NCBI GenBank assembly: GCA_947462335.1
Contig: OX381713.1
Location: 22,994,381-23,058,380, forward strand
From: Harmothoe impar
Taxonomy: Eukaryota > Annelida > Polychaeta > Phyllodocida > Polynoidae
Direction: 5' to 3'
DNA: 64,000 nt
Made by a program: the position numbers and the translations under genes. The notes beneath the pieces are model-generated. The model searched no databases. It was given only the letters and a program-made list of their open reading frames with translations, and was not told where the DNA came from. Position 1 is the first letter of the stretch. The number at the start of each line of letters is the position of its first letter. This document shows, piece by piece, positions 12,701 to 24,091 of the stretch.

Positions 12701-15700
12701 ACACACTTCTCTTTTCTACATATACCCAGAAGAGGGGGTTACTATTCGGGGGTTTCAGTCAGTTTATAGGCGTCCACCTAGTGTTACCTGATTGAACTTC
12801 TGATATAACCCCCGATCATGGATGCGGCCATGGCCTAGCACCTAGCAGTCCCACAGAAATCCCGGTATGGAGCCAGGTAAGTATGTACAATGTGTGGTAA
12901 AAACCTGACCTGTACACTAATCAACACACACAACTCAACACACAATACTAACACCTGGGCACTACTCAACACATACTACTTTACACAGAAAGAGGTTCCT
13001 AGAGCTAGGGCTCAAGCGAGGAAAATGAAAGGGTACTCCTTACAACCGAAAAGGTATATATTCATGAAAATAGATCATTACTGATTTTCAAACCCACTCC
13101 TGCTACTCAAGGTAATGAGCAGCCTTTAGTACTCCAGGCCCATCCCTGACTATTAGACAATGTTCTGCAGAGGTCCCCAAACCATAGTTTACCCCATACC
13201 TAAATGTACCTACCTCATAAGCTGCTTCCTCCTGAATAAGCTCGTAATTAAACTCTTGAAAGTAGACATTTATCTTGCCAAGATTACGTTTGTACTCGTC
13301 CGTGTCGTTGGACTGGGCCAGGCTTCCCAGTAGTGGGGTATGCGGCAGTTGTCCAAATAGGCTCATCTAAATATAGATCAACACAGTCATTTATAAGCGG
13401 GTTTAAGCATATTTCAAAATAAGAGAAACCACTACATTGTTTAAATCAATGGAGCTCCTTAAATTATAACACTCCTGTTGTGATGAAGTCTGATGCTTAC
13501 TGTGTAATTCTCTATTTATATCCATGTTTATTGAATATATTGTATATAAATTATAAATTATTGTCCTCTGGTTCTACCTCAGATCTACGTAACTACGCTA
13601 CATGTGGTACTAGAATATTACATTCAATGCAAAAAAGAAAAGATGAAAAGGGCTCACTTACTTTATAGTGGTCTGAAGGCCACATTGCGACAGATACTTT
13701 CTGTTCAAACACGTCCTCACTAAATTTATAAAAAGAAATTTTAGTTTTTTGTCTGGGTAGGAATAAGGGGTTTAAACATAATTTATTTTATTGTGGGACC
13801 TCCATAACAGAAACAGAAACATTAAGTAGATGTTGAATGCACAGATATAGAGTAAGGTGTGCCAAAAATAAACCTTACTCTCACTGCCATCATGGATTGT
13901 AACGTCTTAAGTTCATTGATATAATATTCTACACTCAAGTTAATTTCCGACGATTTTGAGCAAAATTGAGCATTTTAGAGCACCTTTTATTTTGATATAA
14001 CAGGTAATGGTATTTTGGGATTTAAAAAAATAATTTTCCAGGAGTTATCATTTATTAACTAATAACTGGGATAAGAAAGACTATAAAAGTGGATAAATTG
14101 CTCGAATATAATTATGCAAACTCCATGACCAGACATTTTTTATGCAGATTGTTGGTAATTTAACTATAATCCAATGCTTTAGAAATTTTAATAAGGTCCG
14201 TTTTTGCATTACTTTTCTTATTTTGTAGGGCCAAAAACCCTCACATTACACATAGAGTCCATATAGAAATTGATCTTATTTGTCAGAAAATGATATCTTC
14301 GGACATCTGATGTAAATAGATAATGACAATTTATTCCTACTCTTCTCCAAAAGATTATTTTATTCCCCAGAATGCAAAGAGTTAAAACTCCAAAACTACT
14401 TTTAGAATAAAGGTAAATATCCTTGTGCTCATTATGTGATAAGTCCATAACTCTAAAGGTAGCTTGGGACTCCCTATTTCTCTTTCCATTTTCCATTTCC
14501 GAATGATTTAGGGTATCCACAAAAAAAGAAGAGGAACCCTGATGACTTTGATTCAATGAGATCGACCCACCTTAATGCGTAAAGATGGAGTCTGCTCTCA
14601 GGACACGGTACATGTTTCATGTCACGATGCTTTCGGCTGCTGAACAAACAGTGACTTACTTGCAAGGGTTGGGACAGTAACAGTTCAGCTGATCATTGTT
14701 CCACTTGTCCTGAATTCCATCCAAACAGTCGTCTGAAAGATAGTGCAAAATAGTGATGCTTAATCTCAAAGCCCAAATCTTCCTAGCCGCACAGGGGGTT
14801 TGAAAATGGTTAATCAAGTAATGTAGCATACTGATAAGAAAAAAACGTTCATCTAAGCTACACCCTATATAAGTTGGTATCAAATCAAGGCTGAGGCTGA
14901 CTGGCGTACGTGCCATGGTAGGTAGTATTTTTCTAAAAGCTAGGATACAACTATTTTCCTACCTTGGGTAGTGTTACTGCTCTGACATGCAGGTGCAGTT
15001 GCACCACCAAATGCCTGCCCTACGAGTGGGTAGTTGGGGTCCCCACATCGACATGCAGATATCAGGCTCTTCTGGTAGCAAGTCACCTGGCAGGCCTGGC
15101 ACATATTGTAGAGACAATGATAGGGCATATTATTGGATTGGATTGAAAAACAAATTTATATTGACTTGTCTACAAGCAGCCTGGCACACATGGGAGAGAT
15201 GAAAATAGTATCCCACTATCAGTGGACAGTATATCTAAAGGTAGGTCAAAATGTCAGTTAAAGCAGCTTGATGAACCCAAGATAATGACTTTAAGTTGCT
15301 TTTCCAACTATAGACCTCTTCATAGACCTTCCAAAATCACTTAACAAAGGAAAATCTATATTCGTTCTTGTGGTTGAAACCTACCTTTACTGTGTATCTC
15401 ACATTGAATATTTCTTCATACACGTTTACATTGTAATCCGATGTTAAAGTTGATTTGCAATCCCCATATGGTTTCCCCATCCGGGCCAAGGTGACCTGGA
15501 AAACAAATTCTGTGATATTTGAAACTAAACCAGTCTCTGTGACACGAAGCCAGATTCCGACAAACAGCACTATGATAGGTTGTGATCAATATAAAAGGGG
15601 TGGTGGATTGTGGACATTTGACTCCTCTTTTGGGATGGAGGGAGGGGGTAGAAAATGAAATGTCACCCCTAATTAATAATGAAAACAACACTGTAAATAG

Positions 15701-18700
15701 TTAGTGTAGGTACAAAGTAGAATTTACTGTAGATCTAGAGTATAATCTACAGTAGACTGGATTTACAGTAGCATCGACTGTAAATTTACAGTAGATTCTA
15801 CCGTTTACCTACAATGACCTGTACACATACAGTAGAATCTACTGTCTGTACACCTACAAGATTAACAACCAAATTTTTACAATGAACAATGTCATCTTTG
15901 ATGAAATGAAAATTAATCAGACTTAATTACCTTTCTCATTCCAATGCTTGTTTGTTGCCCAGGGGAGGCGGATATCCCGTCATCTACAGGGAAGGGCATG
16001 ACATTCTGATCGTGGATCATGACCCGCATTCCAGCCGCTTCAGTGAGGAAGCCGACATACTCGTCCTGGTACACGTTGAACACTAGGGACAGACCTGAGG
16101 GTAGAGGGTAGGTATTATTACAACTAGAACACAGGGTGAAAAACGGCATTGGAGGCTGTGGAGAGAGTGTATTTTGTGGACAATTTGTGACAAGAGGCTG
16201 GGGAATGTATGTTGTGGGCATAATGTGATGCACATGGACACTTTGTAGCATGTGGACAATACGAGGCACAACTTCCTGGCTATAATTATGTTTAGGCGAT
16301 AAAACACACTATATTAATTACAAAAATAATTACAAACTCATAAAAGTCATTTTTCATCAATTGGGTTCTCAAAGAACCAACATGGGCTGTGCACAGAGAA
16401 CTTACCATGAGTTTCTCCCGGTCGATGGGACACAGTCAGTGCTTCCCCATTACGGCCCCAGTTGTATGTGTAGCAGTTACCAAAGTTTGGATCATAGTAC
16501 TGGTAGAAGTCTGCGCTGCAAAACCATGACAGGCATACCAATTGAATGCTTATTCTTAAAGAAAGCATGGAAGGCAATTCTCATAGAGCGATTAGAAAGT
16601 CCGAGTTATAGTTCTGGGCTCTGGCTTCAGGATGTCTTTGTTTTGGACTAGTCATAAGGCTGTCAATTATCTTATTTATGTGACTACGTTTATGATAGGC
16701 CCAGATCAGGTGAAATGGGACAAAATGATAGATTTATATTGTTCAAAAAGGTTTTCATGATATTACTATGTATTGATCATAAGATACAATGAGCACTACA
16801 ATGCAGATTTTATAGCTTTGAAATTTACCATTTTTAGTTGTGTTTAAAAAGCGATTCCCACGAAACCACTGAGCTCATGATATCTCATTTTAAAGATTAT
16901 TACATCAACTTTGATATTAATTCCCTCCCCGATGGGTCTTTACCCTTGCCTAGTCCCATAATTAGTGTGTCGCTGAGGGTACAGTTGTATTTGTATGGAA
17001 CACTTACGTTATGTTACAAGTGTATCCATTGTACTTGCACTGTATAATCAGGTCGTCCAGTTGGTGACCCATCTGCACCTTTTCGGCAACTGACATATCC
17101 GCAACTACATCTCTGATTCGCTCCTGGAATTCAAACTGTGAATCCAAGGACCGCCCGTCCGGACTCGTCTTTGTTCCAAAACTTGCGGTATTATCTCTCT
17201 TTTTTCTTCTATGTGAGACAGCTTAAACAAAACAGGGAATTATGATATATTTAACTCAGGGTTTTGTATCGGGAAACAAGTCAACACATGGACCGGAGGA
17301 TGAAATGCTACTGTTAATAATAATAATGTCTAAAAAGAGAAATACGAGTTAAGTCATTAAGTGCATCATGCTACCCTGTGTGGGAGTGTATCAACCCAGT
17401 AGGCGCAGCATGATGCATGCATAAATAAAGCCTGGTGAGTAACTAGTGAAGGCTACATTCATGCATCATAACAAAAAACTGATTCATACACAAAACCTGA
17501 TTCTGAGACACACCAAACTTAGTCAGTCTTTGTCACACTAACACAGATTCTGAGACACACCAAACTAAGTCAGTTTTTGTCACACTAAAACAGACTATGA
17601 GACACACCAAACTTAGTCAGTCTCTGTCACACTAAAACACGGTGCTAAGCGTTCTCCCCCTGGAATTGCCCCCCCCCTCAGAAAGTCCCCCCCCCCCACC
17701 CCCTCAGGAAATTTCCCCCTGGAATTCTCCCAACTTGCAATTCTCCCACTCGGAATTCTCCGCCCTGCTCTCATCAGTTTGATACTTTTGTTTCCATGTC
17801 AGGTGAGTACTTGCCTTCAGTATTCTTGGGTAAGAAATGGTTCTATTGTATATATCGGGGCTCTGCCCCCGCACCCCTCTTTTCTTTTTTTCCTTCTCTT
17901 TTCTTCTTATCTGCAAGACAAATCCCATTATCTTAAATACTATATTAGGAGGGGGGAGAATTCCGGAGGGGAAATTTCCAAGGGGGGGGGGATTCAGAGG
18001 GGACAATGCCTGGGGGTACAATTCCGGGGGGGGGGGGGGTCGCCTGGCACCATAACACAGATTCTGAGACACAACAAACTAAGCATATCTATGTCCCACA
18101 CTAAAACAGATTCAGGGATGATGTCAACTAAACCAGCCTCTTTCATACACAATTAAAAGTTCCAGTTTCAGACAGGCATGCACTATAAAATAGTATAGTG
18201 CATGCCTGTTTGATTTGTGATGGTCATTATCTAAGTACATTTATCCTTATAGGGTTGATAGATATGTCACAAAATAACCACCTTGTGTGTCTCTCTTCTT
18301 CCTTCCCGGTTGGAAGGATGATAGGATGGCCTTAAGTTCGGTATTAGTGTTAAGCTTAGAGCTGCGGATTGCGTTGGTGTTGCAAAATGTGATAGCAGGT
18401 AACGTGACTGATGTCTCTGACAAAATGCTCACCTGAAAAGAGAATTTTATGTAAACTGATTACAAAATCAGAGATGTTCGGTGCCGGAATTCATCTTAAT
18501 TTATGAGATTGAGACCCGTTAATTTACACGATTGGTGACATACAATAAAAGCCTGTTAATTCTATTGATTGGCTCTCTCTCGGTTTAGGCTCATTTTCCA
18601 TTAACCGATCATGGCAGATTGGTCTGCCGACTGTAGGCTATACTACGGCCTGAGGCCAAATCTTAAAAAGGTGTGTTTCAGGTTACCCGACCCTACCTAG

Positions 18701-20276
18701 CAAAACAGGGCCGACCCTAGACATTTTTATGCAATTTCGAAAACAAAAATTGTATTTTAAGTCATTTTGGGTCTATGGGTCGATCTCATAGTTCACGAGT
18801 CGAAGCTGTCGTCGGCGAGTTGGCATTGAAGTTTGTGACTCAATTTCTGGGTACTTTTCAGGCCAAAGTAAAAAAAAAAATCTAAAAAAAACCCCAAAAA
18901 ATCCCACCTACCTACCCTAGATTTTTAGACCACGTAACCTGAAACACACCTTTTAATTTATTTGGCCTGACCACTGTTTATTTTCTACCATATCTACCGA
19001 TTGACCTGCCGACAGCTTCATGAATGACCAGTGGTTGTAGTGGATCTACCGACAGATAGCACCCCAAAATCGGCTAATGGAAAATGAGCATTACGCATAG
19101 GCCTATATTTCTATAAATATAATTATCTGAAAGGTAGTGGTGGTACATTTTAAGCCTCTTGCAGCGAAGGGCAGGATATGCCAAGGTATGAGGTATAGTA
19201 TACAGACTATTTCTTTATGTTTCGAGTTATTTTATAAGTCTTCTTCAGGATCAACCCACCGGATATACTAATTTCTACTAAAAGGTGTATCAGTGTATTG
19301 TACTTACTGAAGTGGTAGTATTATATGCAATATACTCCTGAACTAATACTGTGGCATTCCATCCGAATCCAGCAGTTGCGGTCAAAGATATAATGATCCA
19401 GAAAATGGTTTTTATGGTGCCTGCAAACAAACATAATGTGCACAATGATGGCAATGGGTGCCAAACAAATAAATCCACGCAATTTCTATAGTTATGACCT
19501 TCTAAGGCTGTTATACTTTCTTATACCCCCTACCCCAGCTTACCATTAGCTCAACACGATATACACTCCGGGTAATACAGTCAAAATAATCAATAGAATT
19601 ATTGTAAAAAGTACTAACCCTGGGCGTTGTGTACATGGGGGATACCGTGTGCAGTTGTATTTTCCTTGAAGCGGGTGGTGATGGCATGTACACTGGCCAG
19701 CCCTCCTCCATCCTCCTCACTATCCATACTCTTTTGCTGCTCTATCGGTCCATCTGATGGGCAAATAGAGAATCGTCCATGTTTTATGTCAGAATTTGTG
19801 TTAATTTGACATGCCTCTGATTTATATATACATGCATTAGGTGGTCTAGTGGGCTTTACATACTGACAAAAATAACATTGTTTTACATTCTCTCTCCAGA
19901 ATTTCAGAATAGATTGTAAAGTTACTGTGAAGGTGGATGAAGCTCATAATTTCTTTTTGTATTAATCAATGCACTGCAACATCAAGATGGGGAGCCTTTG
20001 TGTATCTGGGATATGATAGGGGCGGCATATGTACTGAAGTATGTACATTTGTACCTTATAGCTATCAGATATGTATGTAAAATACTGTTTTTCTATTGTG
20101 TATCATGTTATTGATGATGCCATTCATGTGAACCTACCCATGAATTTACCACACTGTCCGCAGTATTTTGTGTGTACAGTCTGACCACAGCAATTCTTTG
20201 GTATCCTTCTTGTTCCACAGTCACCACAGAAAGGTGCGGTGGGTGCCAGCTCATGCTGGCATTTAACACACTTCAT
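9556..20276 (-). CDS. DEG/ENaC family sodium channel subunit, gene A (zinc-ribbon N-terminus; alternative last exons)
   Basis: Thirteen exons on the minus strand: 20276-20138, 19753-19619, 19420-19308, 18432-18282, 17221-17008, 16515-16406, 16094-15931, 15495-15385, 15095-14963, 14732-14660, 13719-13662, 13366-13214, then 11655-11434 or alternatively 9753-9556. All joins are GT-AG with matching phase; total 1776 nt (591 residues), or 1752 nt (583 residues) with the distal last exon. Order of parts: zinc-ribbon-like segment (1-46), acidic linker, FKENTTAHGIPH with the His-Gly gating motif (82-83), TM1 (about 93-115), LPAITFCN, two RKKR tracts (173-188), cysteine-rich ectodomain (NCYTYN, CRCGDP, CYCPNPC), AMWPSDHY, and TM2 with GLYIGFS. 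This is the standard DEG/ENaC layout of a trimeric amiloride-sensitive-type cation channel in the plasma membrane. The family is certain; the gating stimulus is unknown. Gene B is its tandem paralogue. Confidence 0.88.
11119..11316. mobile_element. MITE with TTTATTGCATTTTGCAACGAA inverted ends (copy 1)
   Basis: The left end reads TTCGTTGCAAAATGCAATAA and the right end TTTATTGCATTTTGCAACGAA, inverted copies of each other. The same ends flank the longer element at 28030-28858. No coding capacity. It lies just 3' of the proximal last exon of gene A and supplies an AATAAA hexamer. Confidence 0.75.
11292..11297 (-). promoter_or_regulatory. Candidate polyadenylation signal for the proximal end of gene A
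   Basis: AATAAA on the minus strand, about 137 bases after the stop at 11434. It falls within the right end of the inverted-repeat element at 11119-11316, so gene A may use a transposon-derived signal. Confidence 0.35.
11434..11655 (-). CDS. Gene A proximal last exon: TM2, selectivity filter and C-tail (version 1)
   Basis: Begins directly after a CTCCACAG acceptor, in phase 0: LFSLISDMGGILGLYIGFSM, then MTILEFFEL and a hydrophobic TM2, then a tail of about 30 residues containing NKKQKK, TPVNTI and a stop at 11436-11434. G-F-S (residues 535-537) matches the G/S-x-S filter motif. The tail motif TPVNTI is shared with the last exon of gene B, marking this as the ancestral version. AATAAA lies on the minus strand at 11297-11292, about 140 bases past the stop, inside a repeat element. 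Confidence 0.85.
   Translation of the reverse strand, partial: LFSLISDMGGILGLYIGFSMMTILEFFELAVDLLVVAGVVYCNKKQKKSSQTPVNTISNLPDNYSYPKQSLVA
12074..12168 (-). pseudogene. Degenerate third copy of the TM2/C-tail exon of gene A
   Basis: The minus strand from about 12160 to 12075 aligns by eye with the TM2 exon at 11434: it reads MAIHKFFESVVDMVVV, then THCNNKRGQQ, against MTILEFFELAVDLLVV, then VYCNKKQKKS. The upstream half with the SLISDMGG/GFS segment and the acceptor are missing, so it cannot serve as a functional last exon. It lies in the intron between 13214 and 11655. Confidence 0.6.
15700..15865. repeat. Cluster of direct and inverted TACAGTAGA motifs
   Basis: The motifs TACAGTAGA, TCTACTGT and ATTTACAGTAG occur about eight times in both orientations in 165 bases, within an intron of gene A. 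Probably a degraded palindromic element. Confidence 0.55.
17486..17640. repeat. About 50-bp tandem repeat, left part (continues at 18053-18115)
   Basis: Three units of GATTCTGAGACACACCAAAC, then TTAGTCAGTCT, TTGTCACACTAAAACA. The array resumes after an inserted element at 18053, which dates the insertion as younger than the array. Confidence 0.85.
17641..18052. mobile_element. Inverted-repeat element inserted into the tandem array
   Basis: The left arm (GGTGCTAAGCG, then CCCCCTGGAATTGCC and repeated GGAATTCTCCC/GGAAATTTCC units) is matched by an inverted right arm ending in GGGGGTCGCCTGGCACC. Long C and G homopolymers lie in the arms. It interrupts the 50-bp tandem repeat in an intron of gene A. 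Confidence 0.7.
18053..18115. repeat. Right part of the interrupted 50-bp tandem repeat
   Basis: ACACAGATTCTGAGACACAACA and CCCACACTAAAACAGATTC continue the pattern of the units at 17486-17640. Confidence 0.8.
18173..18208. repeat. Perfect 36-bp palindrome in a gene A intron
   Basis: CAGGCATGCACTATA, six central bases, then the exact reverse complement. A strong hairpin. It lies between the interrupted tandem repeat and exon 4. Confidence 0.9.
18282..18432 (-). CDS. Gene A exon 4: start of ectodomain with first RKKR tract
   Basis: Encodes the post-TM1 signature LPAITFCNTN, then SSFQPGRKKRDTQ. The exon ends in phase 1 (CAAG|GTGGTT). RKKR-D is a dibasic/furin-type cleavage consensus. The next exon (17008-17221) starts AVSHRRKKRDNT, so a second site follows 12 residues later. 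The homologous exon in gene B is exactly one base shorter. Confidence 0.82.
18586..19100. mobile_element. Outer MITE carrying a nested MITE (18653-18970)
   Basis: Outer inverted ends are GGCTCATTTTCCATTAACCGAT and ATCGGCTAATGGAAAATGAGC. Inside, GGCCAAAT...AAGGTGTGTTTCAGGTTAC faces GTAACCTGAAACACACCTTT...ATTTGGCC. The inner element recurs at about 46432-46683 and, partially, at about 41390-41605, both inside gene B introns. Confidence 0.75.
19619..19753 (-). CDS. Gene A exon 2: His-Gly gating motif
   Basis: An acidic, Gly-rich linker (SEEDGGG) leads into TTRFKENTTAHGIPHVHNA. The 'F-x-E/x-x-T-T-x-HG' pattern before TM1 is the family hallmark, and the His-Gly pair controls gating in ENaC and ASIC. 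The acceptor is CATCAG and the donor GTTAGT. The corresponding exon of gene B (46690-46803) reads TRFQESTTAHGIPHVHNA, nearly identical around the motif. Confidence 0.85.
20138..20276 (-). CDS. Gene A first coding exon: zinc-ribbon-like N-terminal segment
   Basis: Encodes 46 residues starting MKCVKCQHEL. Cysteines 3, 6, 17 and 20 form a CxxC...CGDCG zinc knuckle pair. A second, shorter set follows: C29/C30, H35 and C39-GQ-C42-G. It is preceded by a good acceptor (TTTTGCAG) and ends in phase 1 at ATGG|GTAGGT, matching the phase of the next channel exon, so it joins in frame and would sit in the cytosol before the His-Gly motif. Such a domain is not part of the usual DEG/ENaC layout. An alternative start, 20 codons upstream (MNCQF, at 20336), is open but would read through the acceptor. 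The exon could instead belong to an unrelated small gene; transcript evidence is lacking. Confidence 0.62.
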
Positions 20277-21551
20277 ATTGCTGCAAAAGAGGAGGGGTTG
20301 AGAGAAAGTTTTGAATGTTAGAAATTGACAGTTCATCGTGTATTTGAGGTAAAGATCCTGTTTGGTATGTTGGTGGTATGTTGCACTATTCAGACCCCTC
20401 GCACTAGGCTGCAGGTAGTCTTACTTAAACCGCAGCTGCAGAAGCCTAGGCATCTAGCATAGTATAGTGAACAGAAGGATGAGGGGGTGAAAAAGGAGTG
20501 ATGGAGAAAAGATGAGAAGGAGAGAGAAACGGGGATGGCAAAGACAGGAAATAGACTAAAATATCGAGATTTGAGGTGAGATGAAAAGAGGGCGAAATGC
20601 AGGATTGAGACGAGTAAATATGAAAAAGACTGATTGTGGAGAGAGTTGCCAAGGAAAACATTCCATTATTCTAAGTTGGATGTGTATGCAGATTGTTTCT
20701 AATCTGTTGTAATTTCGTTAGCAATTTAACATGGGAAACAACCCTGAACACTCCTCCTATAACCGAATTCATGGGTGACATGTTTTAAGTTATCTATTCA
20801 TAAACCAACATTCTTTCATGATCATTTGTATTTATCATTGGCTGTAATAATTATGTAAAGAGCTTAATCACAAATTTCAGTAATACATCATATATTATAT
20901 TATATACATATACGATTTGTTTGTACCGATTGTTTTCATGGAACAGTACGCAACTAATTATCACACGGATTATGACTATAATCAAGTGTATTTTTGATAA
21001 ACTCAGTCACGTCCCTATTATAATCTACTCAAATTGAGAGAGCACCACTTTATACCATTAGAGCTTATACATGCCAGTTGATAAATGTCCTAGAGTCAAC
21101 CCCATAGCCGTAGTATGACTTGGTTGTATGAGCAGGATATCAGCTGAATATAGTAAAATAGGATTATCAGTAAAGCTACATGCTTTATATTGCTACGGTC
21201 TGATCACTGCTGGATTGGCAGCTTTGGACAATGGGAGGTGACAAGATTTGTTCACGAGGAGGTTGTATTCCCTACGGACCACAACTACATACCTTATGGG
21301 AGGTGACAAGTTGGCAAAGCTATAGTATTATCATGCTGTGTAGCAGGATATGTACATTCGTGGAAAATGCATGCATAATTCAATGGGTGTAGAGGAGTGG
21401 TATATTAGAGACCTTTTGATAGTGGCTCGGGCAGTAGAGGGTAGAGATTAACACAAGGTATAACTTGTGCCAACTTTAGCATAGTTTGGCAAACCATTTC
21501 CTTCATAAACTATGTGCATTATGTAAGATTATTATGGTAAATATCGCTGAT

Positions 21552-22083
21552 GGCCACCGTCCACAGAGTATAGACTGGGCAAATTCGTCGGAATAAACCT
21601 TTGTTTATTTTGATTTTGTACAATGTTTATATACAAACTTCGGCGTTTATGATGTGTCAAATGATGTGCAAATGATGTGTACACCCAGTGGACCTTGCAA
21701 ATTACTCTTCGGCCGATGAGGGTTTCTTGTACTAAAATGGACGCAAGAGAAAGTCGGCTGATAATATCAAACCTGTTTGATATTATCGGCCGAATCATGG
21801 CTATATAAAACTTTCATGGATAGGAGTGGGGGGATGGTAGTAGTTGTGGGCCATACCATTGTATATTTATACACAATGTGAATGTAAATCGAAGCATATC
21901 TCTGTCGGCCGTATAAAGAATCTCTGACGTCCGTATAAAGAGCTCTGACGGCCGTATTAAGGCCGTGTATAAAGCATGGCGAAGTGCCGACAGAGCAGGG
22001 TGGGTTGGTGAGAACTTCGCGTATTGCTGAGTCGGCGATTTTATACCAAGGAAGTTCGCCTATATGCTCTGTGGGCGGTGGCC
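21552..22083. mobile_element. Long member of the GGCCACCGTCCACAGAGC inverted-repeat family
   Basis: The ends GGCCACCGTCCACAGAGTAT and ATATGCTCTGTGGGCGGTGGCC are inverted copies and are shared with the short elements downstream. The interior contains a near-perfect palindrome (GATAATATCAAAC / GTTTGATATTATC at about 21765-21793) and repeated CCGTATAAAG units. It has no coding capacity. Confidence 0.8.
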
Positions 22084-22539
22084 ATGACGTCGCTGATTCA
22101 TATTCATACGTTCGACATGGTCTAATTATTACCTCAGTCTTCCAAGTTTGGAACATAACCAGGCACACACATTTTCTTTTTAAAGCATTGACAGAGGGTT
22201 GCTTTATTTCTAGGTCGCGCTGCATATTTTCTTCCATTCAAGACAAATGATCTTGCCTGCATGGCAACATTTAACCAATTAAGGAAGGCAGATTGTTGTA
22301 AAAATAACATTGAAGCATTTCTACAGTGGTATTAAATAATAAACAATTAGCCTATATTGTAGCCATTAATGTCTGGCGTTATGGCACTATAAATTACAAG
22401 GACAGATTGTTATTTGCCACCACCACAGGACTGTCTGGATAACGTCCTGGAGGTGGTGCCCCCTTATTTAACATTATTTGACTTTTTATAGGGCTATGGT
22501 TTATAACTCAAATTTAAGAAACAAAAACAACAACATAAG

Positions 22540-22605
22540 GGCCACCGTTCACTGAGCATAAATCGGCCGTATGCGGCCATTTTATACACAATTTACATGA
22601 CAGAA
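22540..22605. mobile_element. Half copy of the GGCCACCGTCC element
   Basis: Only the left half is present: GCCACCGTTCACTGAGCATA, ATCGGCCGTATGCGGCCATT, ATACACAATTTACAT. Truncated. Confidence 0.7.
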
Positions 22606-22920
22606 CATGCCAGTGCTTAATGACAGGAAACATAAGGAATATAACATATATTATATAGAGACATGGGACATGGTCATTAAATTTTCTTTAAATCGACAGA
22701 CCCGGCCCCCAGACCCCAATGGCTGCCCTGTGTACCCCCCCCCCCCCTGCAAACATACTAACTGTAAAAGTATTTGCGGTATTTATATTCTCGGATTTGA
22801 ATTTCAATTTCCATGACTGAATTGAAACTGAACGATTTATTATAACTTTAAAGATATATCTAAATGGATTAAAACGCAAACCACACTTCATAACGCTTAG
22901 ATGATGGTGCGCAATCTGAG

Positions 22921-23039
22921 GGTCACCGTCCACAGAGCATAAATCAGCCGTATAGGGCCATTCTATACATAATTTACATAGGGAATGTATGGCAATTCTA
23001 TCCATATGCGGCCGATTTATGCTCTGTGGACGGTGGCCA
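22921..23039. mobile_element. Short foldback MITE, GGCCACCGTCC family
   Basis: About 119 bp. The arms GGTCACCGTCCACAGAGCAT-AAATC and GATTT-ATGCTCTGTGGACGGTGGCC pair, leaving a centre with ATACATAATTTACATAGGG. Confidence 0.9.
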
Positions 23040-23942
23040 TAAGGTTGTCTAAACGGCTTACATCTCAATGTGAGGTATGTTCATGGGAATGTTTCATATC
23101 ATGCAACATAATGTTGTCACAACGTTTTAGTTTTATTATGCATGTTACACACTCTATTATATTTATCTGCTGTTATACTTTCAGGAAACACCACTCGTGT
23201 ATACATAGTCCGATAGTTCTCTTACTTCATTTGTTCATTGCGTAATTCCTTTGGCAAACCCTAGCCTTCACAACTGACCGGTTAATGCATGAAAGAATGC
23301 TTATTTGGGTAGCTAACGTAGACACACTCTAGCACTACAATATTTTGAATGGCCAAGACAAATAAGGCATTTGCAACGTGTGCTAGATGGTAGCTCACCC
23401 CTATACGTGCCAAAACAAAACCAGCAGCATGCAGCCCTGTGAATCAAATCATGGGGAAAGGGTCACCTTTTTCCCCAAGAGATTTTAACGAAAATGTGTA
23501 AAAGCAGGATTTAGTCTGGAGAGAAAGGGTCACCTGTGACAGAGTTGAAATGGGTTTAGTATCAATTGACATACAAAACTCAGGGGATATTGCATTCATG
23601 TTCAGTGCTCAGTTGCCTCATTCACCTGAAGTCTAGGACCTAAACACCAAAGGTCTTGGTCAGTCCTAATCATATTCATAAGCCAACATCTCTGCGGGCT
23701 AAACAGCGATTACGGATCTTAACACGAGCTTCCAAACCACATATTGACCTATACATATAATAGTGCATGCATGCATAAAGGTTTGGCGTTTAAATGCGGT
23801 CTAAGGCTGGCCTGTAAAGTATACTGTATAGACCGATTATAAGGTAGTTGTATGGTGCATGACAGGGAACTGTGGACCCAACCCAGTTCAGCTTTCTACA
23901 TGATGTCCACGATTTGTTCCATGAACACGATAACATGCTTAT

Positions 23943-24060
23943 GACCACCGTCCACAGAGCATAAATCGGCCGTATATGGATACAATTGCTATACATTTCC
24001 TATGTAAATTGTGTATAGAATGGCCATAGACGGCCGATTTATGCCCTGTGGACGGGGACC
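23943..24060. mobile_element. Short foldback MITE, GGCCACCGTCC family
   Basis: Same arms and centre as the copy at 22921, in opposite orientation of the centre. It is followed after about 30 bases by another copy. Confidence 0.9.
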
Positions 24061-24091
24061 CTTACAAACACCAGCAATCTATACAGCTAAT

